Positions 1 through 7,270 of a stretch of 7,270 bases of DNA are shown here, piece by piece; position 1 is the stretch's first letter, and each line of letters starts with the position of its first letter. Origin of the DNA: an uncultured Flavobacteriales bacterium (GTDB lineage: Bacteria > Bacteroidota > Bacteroidia > Flavobacteriales > Vicingaceae); contig CAMPHX010000058.1 of assembly GCA_946886085.1 (NCBI GenBank), forward strand, positions 1-7,270, given 5' to 3'. The notes beneath the pieces are model-generated. The model did not search any database, was not told where the DNA came from, and saw only the letters and a program-made list of their open reading frames with translations. Both the position numbers and the translations under genes were made by a program.

Positions 1-72
1 ATGTTTAATGTGAAAGAAACCAGAAGAAAGATAGCCGATAAATTGATAGCAGAATATAAATATTGTTACTAA
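1..72 (+). CDS. 3' end of an unrecognised upstream gene (partial)
   Basis: Frame 1 is open from the first base of the window to a TAA at 70-72 and gives 23 charged residues, with KETRRKIADK near the start and EYKYCY at the end. An ATG sits at base 1, but the frame may well continue leftwards, so that ATG need not be the start. I do not recognise the fragment. In other bacteria SiaC-family genes are often next to a SiaB-type kinase or a PP2C/SpoIIE-type phosphatase, but this tail does not resemble the ends I expect for either, so no function is given. The stop codon overlaps a promoter-like box for the next gene. The frame could also be non-coding. Confidence 0.3.
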   Translation: MFNVKETRRKIADKLIAEYKYCY

Positions 73-77
73 ATTTG
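70..77 (+). promoter_or_regulatory. Bacteroidota -7 box (TAAATTTG) for the SiaC-family gene
   Basis: TAAATTTG matches the Bacteroidota -7 consensus TAnnTTTG exactly and shares its TAA with the stop codon of the preceding frame. A TTG at 43-45 could be the -33 element, although the 24-bp spacing is slightly long. Transcription would begin near position 83, leaving about 16 nt before the TTG at 99. Two other genes in the window have an exact box 20-23 bp before their start, and here the interval is 21 bp. Confidence 0.5.
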
Positions 78-98
78 CCATTTTTTAAAGCTATTCTT

Positions 99-2529
<2,431 letters not shown>

Positions 2530-2598
2530 TTAATTTTTTTAGAATAAAGCTTACATTTCTTTAACTCCGAAATTAAAAAAAATACGTTTATCATTTGG

Positions 2599-2606
2599 TA
2601 ATTTTA
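2599..2606 (+). promoter_or_regulatory. Possible -7 box (TAATTTTA) for the TPR gene
   Basis: This is a near match (7 of 8) to TAnnTTTG, 19 bp before the ATG at 2626. That spacing is close to the 20-23 bp seen for the exact boxes of gltX, the SiaC homologue and the lipoprotein. No good -33 element is visible. A second near match, TACGTTTA at 2583-2590, is an alternative. Confidence 0.3.
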
Positions 2607-2614
2607 CAAAACTA
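2607..2614 (-). promoter_or_regulatory. Possible -7 box (TAGTTTTG) for ligA
   Basis: Read on the minus strand, this is an exact TAnnTTTG match in the divergent ligA/TPR spacer. It would give ligA a leader of about 100 nt, much longer than for the other genes here, and no -33 TTG lies at the expected distance. In AT-rich DNA such an octamer can occur by chance. Confidence 0.3.
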
Positions 2615-2625
2615 TTTTTTGGATT

Positions 2626-3285
2626 ATGGATGCATTGGAACAAGGTAAAAACTATTTTGAAAATGACAATTTTAGTGAAGCGTTAATTAGCTTTACTCAA
2701 TATTTAACGGAACATATTAATCATGCAGATGCGTTGTTTTTTAGAGCAATATGCCACCGAAAATTAGGTGATTACAAAAGCTCCATCATAGATTTTACGG
2801 CAGTATTAAAAAAATTACCCGAAGAAGCTACTATTTATAGCGAAAGAGGGGTTTCTTATTTTCATAATAAACAAATTGATTTATCTTTAAAAGATATGGA
2901 TAAGGCGGTGGAGTTGGAGCCACAAAAAGCTTATCGTTATTCCAGCAGGGCTTTTATTAAAGCGTATAAAGATATCGAGGGGGCTATTGCAGATTATAAA
3001 AAAGCGATAGAAATAGATCCAAAAGATGAAATTTCTTTTAATAATTTAGGATTGTTGGAAGAAAATTCCGGTAGATATAAAGAAGCTCAGGAACACTATA
3101 AAAAATCGAACGAAATTATTGGTTACGACCCTGAAAAGCGACAACAAAAAGATGAACAAGAAGAAATACCAACTACGTCTAGTGAGCAACCCACATTTGG
3201 AAGTGTATTTGCCAGTGTATTTACTTCTAATGCTGCCCGTAAGGATTTTTGGGATTTTGTAAAAAAGATTTTTGGAAAGGGTTAA
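2626..3285 (+). CDS. Tetratricopeptide repeat (TPR) protein
   Basis: This 219-residue protein is built from about five consecutive TPR helical hairpins, at roughly residues 2-33, 35-67, 69-101, 102-134 and 136-169. The TPR pattern is clear in segments such as ADALFFRAICHRKLGDY, DLSLKDMDKAVELEP and AIADYKKAIEIDPKD. TPRs form superhelical surfaces that bind other proteins, so a scaffold or chaperone-like role is likely, but the partner cannot be read from the sequence. After the repeats comes a polar, Gln/Glu-rich linker (about 168-190), then a short aromatic tail with KDFWDFVKKIFGKG at 206-219 that may be an amphipathic helix. No signal peptide or membrane segment is seen, so the protein is probably cytoplasmic. 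It stands alone on the plus strand between two minus-strand genes, divergent from ligA and convergent with folB. No specific gene name is justified. Confidence 0.88.
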   Translation: MDALEQGKNYFENDNFSEALISFTQYLTEHINHADALFFRAICHRKLGDYKSSIIDFTAVLKKLPEEATIYSERGVSYFHNKQIDLSLKDMDKAVELEPQKAYRYSSRAFIKAYKDIEGAIADYKKAIEIDPKDEISFNNLGLLEENSGRYKEAQEHYKKSNEIIGYDPEKRQQKDEQEEIPTTSSEQPTFGSVFASVFTSNAARKDFWDFVKKIFGKG

Positions 3286-3312
3286 TTAGCTTGTTTGTAA
3301 TAATACTTGAGA

Positions 3313-3330
3313 TTTCCGTATTCACGGGAA
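3313..3330. repeat. Short hairpin in the left end of the element
   Basis: TTTCCGT (3313-3319) pairs with ACGGGAA (3324-3330) around the tetraloop ATTC, giving seven pairs including one G-U wobble. No T-run follows on either strand, so this is not a typical intrinsic terminator. Confidence 0.55.
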
Positions 3331-3390
3331 TTATGCATAGAGAGTAGGTATCACTTAACAAATTACCTTGCACCAAACAACTTTAACGTC

Positions 3391-3430
3391 ATTTCTGAAA
3401 ATAATAAGGAACGAATTATTTGTCAGGAAT
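3391..3430. repeat. Long hairpin in the right end of the element
   Basis: The left arm at 3391-3405 (ATTTCTGA then AAATAAT) pairs with 3415-3430 (ATTATTT, then a bulged G3422, then TCAGGAAT). This gives 15 pairs with one bulge and one wobble and a 9-nt loop, AAGGAACGA. It is the strongest fold between the convergent TPR and folB genes and lies 23 bp beyond the folB stop codon. Confidence 0.6.
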
Positions 3431-3452
3431 CTCAAAATAAAAACTGTAAATA

Positions 3453-3815
3453 TTAATTTTTCCTTTCCTGCTCCAACTGAACACTTACGCTATCAATATG
3501 TCCGCCAAGGGGAACGTTGAGTTTAGAAACTTTGATTTTGATTTTATCTATGGTAGGAAACTCAGCAAAAAGTGCATTAATACAACGCTGAGAAACGTGT
3601 TCTAAAATTTTAGACGGAATCGCCATCTGTTGTTTAATAACCTGAAAAACGGCTTGATAATTTACTGTGTCGTGGATGTTGTCGGTTTGCGAAGGAGTAG
3701 TTAAATCTACATCCAACTCCACATTCACTAAAAAGTTGGTACCAATAGCAGTTTCTTCTTTAAAGCAACCATGATAAGCATAAATCTTTATTCCTTCAAC
3801 AAATATTTTTCCCAT
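3453..3815 (-). CDS. folB: Dihydroneopterin aldolase FolB
   Basis: FolB converts 7,8-dihydroneopterin to 6-hydroxymethyl-7,8-dihydropterin and glycolaldehyde in cytoplasmic folate biosynthesis. The 120-residue length is standard for this single-domain, multimeric enzyme. Recognisable elements are the N-terminal strand IFVEGIKIYAYHGCF, a glutamate matching the family's conserved Glu after the HG motif (E21), VNY with Y53, LEH with E72, and the C-terminal KVSKLNVPLGG, in which K98 aligns with the catalytic lysine. The related FolX epimerase shares the fold, but the motif set fits FolB better. ATG at 3813-3815 gives the expected N-terminus. gltX ends 101 bp upstream on the same strand, and no -7 box is seen before folB, so read-through from gltX is likely. 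No other folate genes are present here. Confidence 0.92.
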   Translation of the reverse strand: MGKIFVEGIKIYAYHGCFKEETAIGTNFLVNVELDVDLTTPSQTDNIHDTVNYQAVFQVIKQQMAIPSKILEHVSQRCINALFAEFPTIDKIKIKVSKLNVPLGGHIDSVSVQLEQERKN

Positions 3816-3828
3816 AGTTATTAGTTTG

Positions 3829-3877
3829 TCGGTTCTCGGTTTAATAGTTGACTGTAAAACTGTGAACTGTTAACCGA
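3829..3877. repeat. Short tandem-like repeats folding into a hairpin before folB
   Basis: TCGGTT (3836-3841) plus AATAGTT (3843-3849) pairs with AACTGTT plus AACCGA (3865-3877), giving 13 pairs with a bulged T3842, one wobble and a 15-nt loop. Inside and beside the hairpin, CGGTT occurs at 3830-3834 and 3837-3841, and ACTGT at 3851-3855, 3859-3863 and 3866-3870, spaced 7-8 bp. It lies in the gltX-folB spacer, 14 bp before the folB start. It could be neutral low-complexity DNA or a processing or attenuation element within the transcript. Confidence 0.5.
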
Positions 3878-3916
3878 AAATCATTAACAATACATACAAT
3901 TTCAAATCTCTAATTT

Positions 3917-5449
3917 CTAATTCGCAATCTTCTCTATTCCCACATCAATCCTTCTCAAGGTTTCTTCTTTACCTAACAACGCACAAATTTCAAACATAGA
4001 AGGACCCATTCCCATTCCGGTTACCAACACTCTAAAGTTAGGCAACACCGCTCCAAAACCCAATCCTTTTTCTTCTATAAAGCTTTTAAAAGCTACTTCA
4101 ATATTTGCAGCATTAAAATCTACAATATTTTCTAAAACAGTTCTTAGTTCTTTAATGATTTCAGGTGTTTCAGGCTTCCATTTTTTGTTTACGGTTTGCT
4201 CATCATAAGTGGTTGGAGCAACAAACAAATAGTCTTCAGCCAACAAATCATTGATAAAAACGGCTCTTTCTTTCATTAATCCGCAATATTGCGTTAAAAA
4301 ACTATTGCTAGGCATAACAAAACCTTTTTCTGCAAGCAATGGTTTAACAAAAACTGCTAGCTCTTCATTAGATTTACTTCTTAAATATTGGGCATTGAAC
4401 CATCTGGTTTTTTCGGGGTCGAATTTTGAACCTGATTTACCTACTTTTTCTAATGAGAAAGCTTGAATTAACTCTTCCATAGAAAAAATTTCTTGTGTAG
4501 TTCCAGGATTCCATCCTAATAATGCCAACATATTGATAAAAGCATCAGGGAAATAACCACTTTCTCTGTAGCCCGAAGAAATTTCTCCCTCAGGAGATGT
4601 CCATTGAATGGGGAAAACAGGAAACCCTAATCTGTCGCCATCACGTTTGCTTAATTTACCGTTACCATCAGGTTTTAAAATTAACGGCAGGTGAGCAAAT
4701 TGAGGCATTACCTCTTCCCAACCTAAATATTGGTATAACAACACGTGTAAAGGACCGGATGGCAACCATTCTTCACCTCTAATTACATGGGTAATTTTCA
4801 TTAAATAATCATCCACAATGTTTGCCATGTGGTAAGTAGGCATGCCGTCAGACTTGTACAATACTTTATCATCTAAATTAGTTGTTTGCACTACTACCCA
4901 ACCTCTAATTAAGTCCTTAAATTTTACCTCTTCGTTTCGAGGGATTTTAATTCTAACCACATAAGGTTCGTTGTTGTCCAATCTTTTTTGTACTTCCTCA
5001 GCAGAAAGAGAAAGCGAGTTTTTCATAGAATTTCGGGTGTTGATATTGTATTGTGGTGCAGCAACACCTGCTTTTTTTAGGTTCTCGCGCATTTCTTCCA
5101 ATTCTTCGGGAGTATCAAAAGCATAATAAGCATGACCTGATGCTAATAATTGATCAACATATTTTTTATAAATTCCGGCTTCTTTTCTTTCGGACTGACG
5201 GTAAGGACCATACTCTCCGCCAACTCCAACACCTTCATCAATTTTTAAACCGCTCCATTTCAATGCTTCAAGAATATAATCTTCGGCACCTTTTACATAG
5301 CGGGTTTGGTCGGTATCTTCAATACGCAACAAAAAATCGCCACCGTGTTTTTTGGCAAACAAATAATTATACAATGCTGTTCTAACACCTCCAATGTGTA
5401 AAGGTCCTGTCGGACTTGGGGCAAATCTTACTCTAACTTTTCTTTCCAT
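3917..5449 (-). CDS. gltX: Glutamyl-tRNA synthetase GltX
   Basis: GltX attaches glutamate to tRNA-Glu (and, in organisms that use the amidotransferase route, also to tRNA-Gln) in an ATP-dependent reaction. The 510-residue class I synthetase starts with VRFAPSPTGPLHIGG, whose HIGG at 18-21 is the HIGH signature. RIEDTDQTR (42-50) is the glutamate and ATP pocket region, and GKLSKRDGD carries KLSKR (265-269), the KMSKS signature. RGEEWLPSGPLH at 224-235 replaces the more common RGEEH form and looks typical of Bacteroidota enzymes. The anticodon-binding helical part runs from about 340 to the end. The only cysteines, C389 and C489, are far from the connective region, so the zinc site known from E. 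coli GltX is absent. Start ATG is at 5447-5449, with an exact -7 box 20 bp upstream. folB probably shares its transcript. Confidence 0.97.
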   Translation of the reverse strand: MERKVRVRFAPSPTGPLHIGGVRTALYNYLFAKKHGGDFLLRIEDTDQTRYVKGAEDYILEALKWSGLKIDEGVGVGGEYGPYRQSERKEAGIYKKYVDQLLASGHAYYAFDTPEELEEMRENLKKAGVAAPQYNINTRNSMKNSLSLSAEEVQKRLDNNEPYVVRIKIPRNEEVKFKDLIRGWVVVQTTNLDDKVLYKSDGMPTYHMANIVDDYLMKITHVIRGEEWLPSGPLHVLLYQYLGWEEVMPQFAHLPLILKPDGNGKLSKRDGDRLGFPVFPIQWTSPEGEISSGYRESGYFPDAFINMLALLGWNPGTTQEIFSMEELIQAFSLEKVGKSGSKFDPEKTRWFNAQYLRSKSNEELAVFVKPLLAEKGFVMPSNSFLTQYCGLMKERAVFINDLLAEDYLFVAPTTYDEQTVNKKWKPETPEIIKELRTVLENIVDFNAANIEVAFKSFIEEKGLGFGAVLPNFRVLVTGMGMGPSMFEICALLGKEETLRRIDVGIEKIAN

Positions 5450-5469
5450 TTGGCTAAAAATTTAAGCTG

Positions 5470-5477
5470 CAAAATTA
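5470..5477 (-). promoter_or_regulatory. -7 box (TAATTTTG) for gltX
   Basis: On the minus strand TAATTTTG is an exact TAnnTTTG match ending 20 bp before the gltX ATG, which predicts a leader of about 15 nt. The expected -33 position (around 5497-5500) holds no TTG but is covered by a TACGCT direct repeat. Confidence 0.55.
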
Positions 5478-5485
5478 ATATTTAT

Positions 5486-5502
5486 AGCGTAAGAAAAGCG
5501 TA
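5486..5502 (-). repeat. TACGCT direct repeat upstream of the gltX -7 box
   Basis: TACGCT occurs twice on the minus strand, at 5502-5497 and 5491-5486, spaced 11 bp, or about one helical turn. The pair falls between the -33 and -7 positions of the predicted gltX promoter, where a regulator could bind. Chance is not excluded for a 6-mer. Confidence 0.3.
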
Positions 5503-5599
5503 TAAAATAAGATAAAAAAGAACGGGTTATTTTGGTGTTAGTGAAGTTGTTTTGATTGGTGTTGAGTTTTAGGGATGATAAATAATATAATTTAAAAAG

Positions 5600-6688
5600 T
5601 TACACCGCCATACTTACGAGCGTAATGCGTAATATGTTTTTACGTTTGCTTACCATAATGCCTGTACCGTGTTTTTTCTTTGGGGCAAACAATTGGGTTT
5701 CTAACAAATACTGCTGGATTTCTTGTTGAATTTTTTCTAAATCAAAAGCTTCGGGAGAAGTTTCTACCACTAAACTATAAACTGACACTTGTTTTTTTAT
5801 TAATCCCCACCATTTGCTAACAGTATGAGTTTGTAGTTCGTTCAGCAAAACAGGGTCATCGGTGTCGGCTTTCAGTTTTTTGTTATAGGCTAATTTTCGT
5901 GCTGCTGTTTTGGCTTGCTCGTTCAATTTTTTAGAAGATTTAGAAGAAGTACTCACTAAAATTTGTTGTTCAAGCGTGTTTTGCAAGTCATTTTTTACTT
6001 TGTAAATATGAATGTGTTTTGGTTTTTCAGTTGTTTTGTTTGCAGTTGTTGGGGTAGGAATTTTTGTATCAGCAACTACCTCGTTTCCTTTGTAAAAAAT
6101 GCCTCTGGAAAAAACATTGGTTGCCCAAACGGTTCCTCCGTCATAAGTAAAAGCAATACCGTGTTTTTTATAATTCTCTGTCAACATGTTTTCATGATGA
6201 CCAGGAGAGCCTTTCCACTGATTAAAAGCCGTTAATGCCATATTTTTGGCTATTTCTACATAGTTGTTGCCATAAAAACTGAAGTTGTACAAACAATTTT
6301 CTCCACCTGAGCTAATATATACTTCTTTATCTGCGGCAGCAAAATCTACTCTTTCACTCGGGTAATTTCCGGTAGAATATGGAGTTAGGTTGTTAAGTGT
6401 TATGTCTTCTCTATGGGTTAAATCTCCGGCTGCTTTCATGTATATATTATGGTTCCTAGCAGCTATCCACATAATTTCATCAAAATCTAGTGTTTGTTTT
6501 CGTTGTTGTTTTCTGTAGTTATTTAACAAGTGGTGAAACTCAAAAGCAGCTAATCGTTCTATTTTAGCAATAGAATCGTTTTCTATTTCTTTAAGGATAT
6601 TATCTAAATCGTTAATGGTGTTTTTTTGGGCATTACCAATTTGTAGCAAACAGGTGATAAACCCAATTATTAATAGGAAAGATTTCAT
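5600..6688 (-). CDS. Secreted CAP/SCP-domain protein
   Basis: This 362-residue protein starts with an export signal: MKSF, a hydrophobic core, and a likely signal peptidase I site after GNA (residue 20). There is no lipobox. Residues about 45-200 form a CAP (SCP/PR-1) domain. Visible hallmarks are the ARNHNIYM helix with H80, GGEN with E130, the signature GSPGHHENML (160-169), the central strand KHGIAFTYDGG and ATNVF at the end. The His and Glu positions of the family cavity are kept. Bacterial CAP proteins are secreted, and their biochemical roles are mostly unknown. A Thr/Pro/Lys-rich linker (about 205-226) leads to a C-terminal region of some 135 residues that I do not recognise with certainty but which may be a second, degenerate CAP unit. 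The gene stands alone on the minus strand, 150 bp upstream of gltX, which has its own promoter-like box, so shared function is not implied. Confidence 0.88.
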   Translation of the reverse strand: MKSFLLIIGFITCLLQIGNAQKNTINDLDNILKEIENDSIAKIERLAAFEFHHLLNNYRKQQRKQTLDFDEIMWIAARNHNIYMKAAGDLTHREDITLNNLTPYSTGNYPSERVDFAAADKEVYISSGGENCLYNFSFYGNNYVEIAKNMALTAFNQWKGSPGHHENMLTENYKKHGIAFTYDGGTVWATNVFSRGIFYKGNEVVADTKIPTPTTANKTTEKPKHIHIYKVKNDLQNTLEQQILVSTSSKSSKKLNEQAKTAARKLAYNKKLKADTDDPVLLNELQTHTVSKWWGLIKKQVSVYSLVVETSPEAFDLEKIQQEIQQYLLETQLFAPKKKHGTGIMVSKRKNILRITLVSMAV

Positions 6689-6872
6689 AAGCCGAGAAAT
6701 TATTGTGTGAAATACTAAACAAAAAACTTAATGATAGTTAAAATATTGTTAGAGAAGAAAAATTAATCAAAATATTAGTTTCAACTTAAATAATAACCTG
6801 AAAAATACTAAAGCTAACTGAATGAGCAAAAGTATCAACTCACTGATAAAAAGGGTTTTATAAAGATTGTGA
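6689..6872. other. AT-rich intergenic stretch upstream of the CAP gene
   Basis: No gene is supported here. It should contain the CAP-gene promoter. The only exact -7 box on the minus strand is TACTTTTG at 6834-6827, which would give a leader of roughly 130 nt and has no visible -33 element. The 9-mer AATACTAAA occurs twice (6711-6719 and 6804-6812). A 13-codon plus-strand frame at 6822-6863 ends just before the terminator. Confidence 0.4.
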
Positions 6873-6922
6873 AATAAAAAAAGCATTAAAAATGTTTCTA
6901 CATTTTTAATGCTTTTTTTATT
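6873..6922. terminator. Strong bidirectional intrinsic terminator
   Basis: A perfect 22-bp stem (6873-6894 with 6901-6922) surrounds the 6-nt loop TTTCTA. The core is AGCATTAAAAATG paired with CATTTTTAATGCT, flanked by A-runs on the left and T-runs on the right, so either strand gives a hairpin with a U-rich tail. It begins 23 bp past the lipoprotein stop codon, so its main job is probably ending that minus-strand transcript. Confidence 0.9.
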
Positions 6923-6945
6923 AAAGTGTTAGATGAAGTTAATGG

Positions 6946-7236
6946 TTAAAGTATGCAATCTATTTTGTCTCCTTCAGCCATTAATTGGTCATTAGTGTAT
7001 TTTCCTTCGTCAATAGCTTTATCAATGGCATCGTTAAATTTGTCAATTTCATCATTTAGTGCATCATATTCTGCATCAGATAAATGATCTGAATTATCAA
7101 GTTGATTGTATAAGTCGCAAAGACAAGTTGCTGCACTAACTAGTTCAGATGCATCACATTTTTTACTATTGTTAGTCTCGCCACAAGAAGCTAAGAAGAT
7201 GGCCACAAAAGAACCTAGGATTAATATTTTTTTCAT
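6946..7236 (-). CDS. Small cysteine-containing lipoprotein of unknown function
   Basis: This 96-residue protein begins with a lipoprotein signal: MKK, a hydrophobic stretch and the lipobox LASC, placing the lipidated cysteine at C18, followed by GETNNSKK. The mature part is acidic and has four more cysteines, C27, C38, C40 and C94, which could form two disulfides in the periplasm. Residues about 52-80 are rich in Asp, Glu and Ala with regular hydrophobic positions, suggesting a helix or short helical hairpin. I do not recognise the family. It sits in the cell envelope by inference; inner or outer membrane cannot be told, although residues after the lipidated Cys (GETNN) lack the strongly acidic run of surface-exported Bacteroidota lipoproteins. 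The gene looks monocistronic, with an exact -7 box 23 bp before its ATG and a strong terminator just after its stop. Confidence 0.8.
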   Translation of the reverse strand: MKKILILGSFVAIFLASCGETNNSKKCDASELVSAATCLCDLYNQLDNSDHLSDAEYDALNDEIDKFNDAIDKAIDEGKYTNDQLMAEGDKIDCIL

Positions 7237-7259
7237 AACATATTGATTTTAAGTTTAGA

Positions 7260-7267
7260 CAAATATA
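7260..7267 (-). promoter_or_regulatory. -7 box (TATATTTG) for the lipoprotein gene
   Basis: The minus-strand TATATTTG is an exact TAnnTTTG match 23 bp before the lipoprotein ATG. The -33 element would lie beyond the window edge and cannot be checked. Confidence 0.5.
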
Positions 7268-7270
7268 TAA

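Larger units (their letters stand above)
3307..3435. repeat. Palindromic intergenic element with inverted ends
   Basis: The 129-bp stretch between the convergent TPR and folB genes is bounded by imperfect inverted repeats: TTGAGATTTCC at 3307-3317 and GGAATCTCAA at 3426-3435, differing by one base indel. Each end carries a further hairpin (3313-3330 and 3391-3430). The middle, about 3331-3390, has no open frame of note. The design resembles dispersed REP- or MITE-like elements, and short palindromes beginning GAGATT and ending in GGAAT are, as far as I recall, common between genes in Bacteroidota. No transposase and no clear target-site duplication were seen. It may help end transcription from both sides, but lacks a T-run of the usual kind. 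Confidence 0.55.

Noticed and set aside
63..98. TTG at 63 as the start of the SiaC-family gene, giving a hydrophobic N-terminus that resembles a membrane anchor
   Set aside because: The extra 12 residues are not part of the family, the TTG precedes the likely -7 box, and TTG 99 gives the usual family start.
3440..3863. AAAACTGT on both sides of folB as possible flanking repeats of an insertion
   Set aside because: An 8-mer match alone is too short, and folB is a normal housekeeping gene behind gltX with no sign of mobility.
4251..5385. Three plus-strand open frames antisense to gltX (4251-4466, 4597-4782, 5053-5385)
   Set aside because: They lie opposite a complete gltX with all class I signatures, and their products look like random translations.
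5963..6235. Plus-strand open frame of 90 codons opposite the CAP gene
   Set aside because: It is hydrophobic and Cys/Phe-rich, but it is the complement of the CAP domain and its linker, and it has no promoter or start context of its own.
6711..6812. Repeated 9-mer AATACTAAA upstream of the CAP gene
   Set aside because: Two copies of an A/T-dominated 9-mer 93 bp apart are weak evidence in DNA of this composition.

Overview
The window is AT-rich DNA from a member of the Bacteroidota, most likely a Flavobacteriia-like lineage. Four things suggest this: Bacteroidota-type -7 boxes (TAnnTTTG) close to several start codons, the lack of clear Shine-Dalgarno sequences, a DUF1987/SiaC protein, and a zinc-free glutamyl-tRNA synthetase. 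This placement is inferred from sequence style, not from a marker-gene search.

Layout, left to right. Bases 1-72 hold the tail of an unrecognised reading frame (+). A SiaC/DUF1987 regulator (+) follows, probably starting at TTG 99, and its end overlaps by 8 bp the end of the convergent DNA ligase gene ligA (-). A 126-bp divergent spacer separates ligA from a tetratricopeptide-repeat protein gene (+). That gene converges on folB (-) across a 167-bp gap that contains a 129-bp palindromic element with imperfect inverted ends. folB lies downstream of gltX (-), separated by a 101-bp spacer of short repeats that can fold into a hairpin, so the two are probably co-transcribed. Further right on the minus strand are a secreted CAP/SCP-domain protein and, beyond a strong bidirectional terminator, a small cysteine-containing lipoprotein.

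Most of the window is housekeeping: NAD+-dependent DNA ligation, glutamyl-tRNA charging and the folate pathway. Around this sit one signalling protein, one protein-interaction scaffold and two exported proteins of unknown role. No phage, transposase, CRISPR array, tRNA or rRNA was seen, and nothing amounts to a new multi-gene system. The points most worth a second look are the palindromic element at 3307-3435, the promoter-supported TTG start of the SiaC homologue, the possible second, degenerate CAP domain in the secreted protein, and the repeat-built spacers next to folB and gltX.
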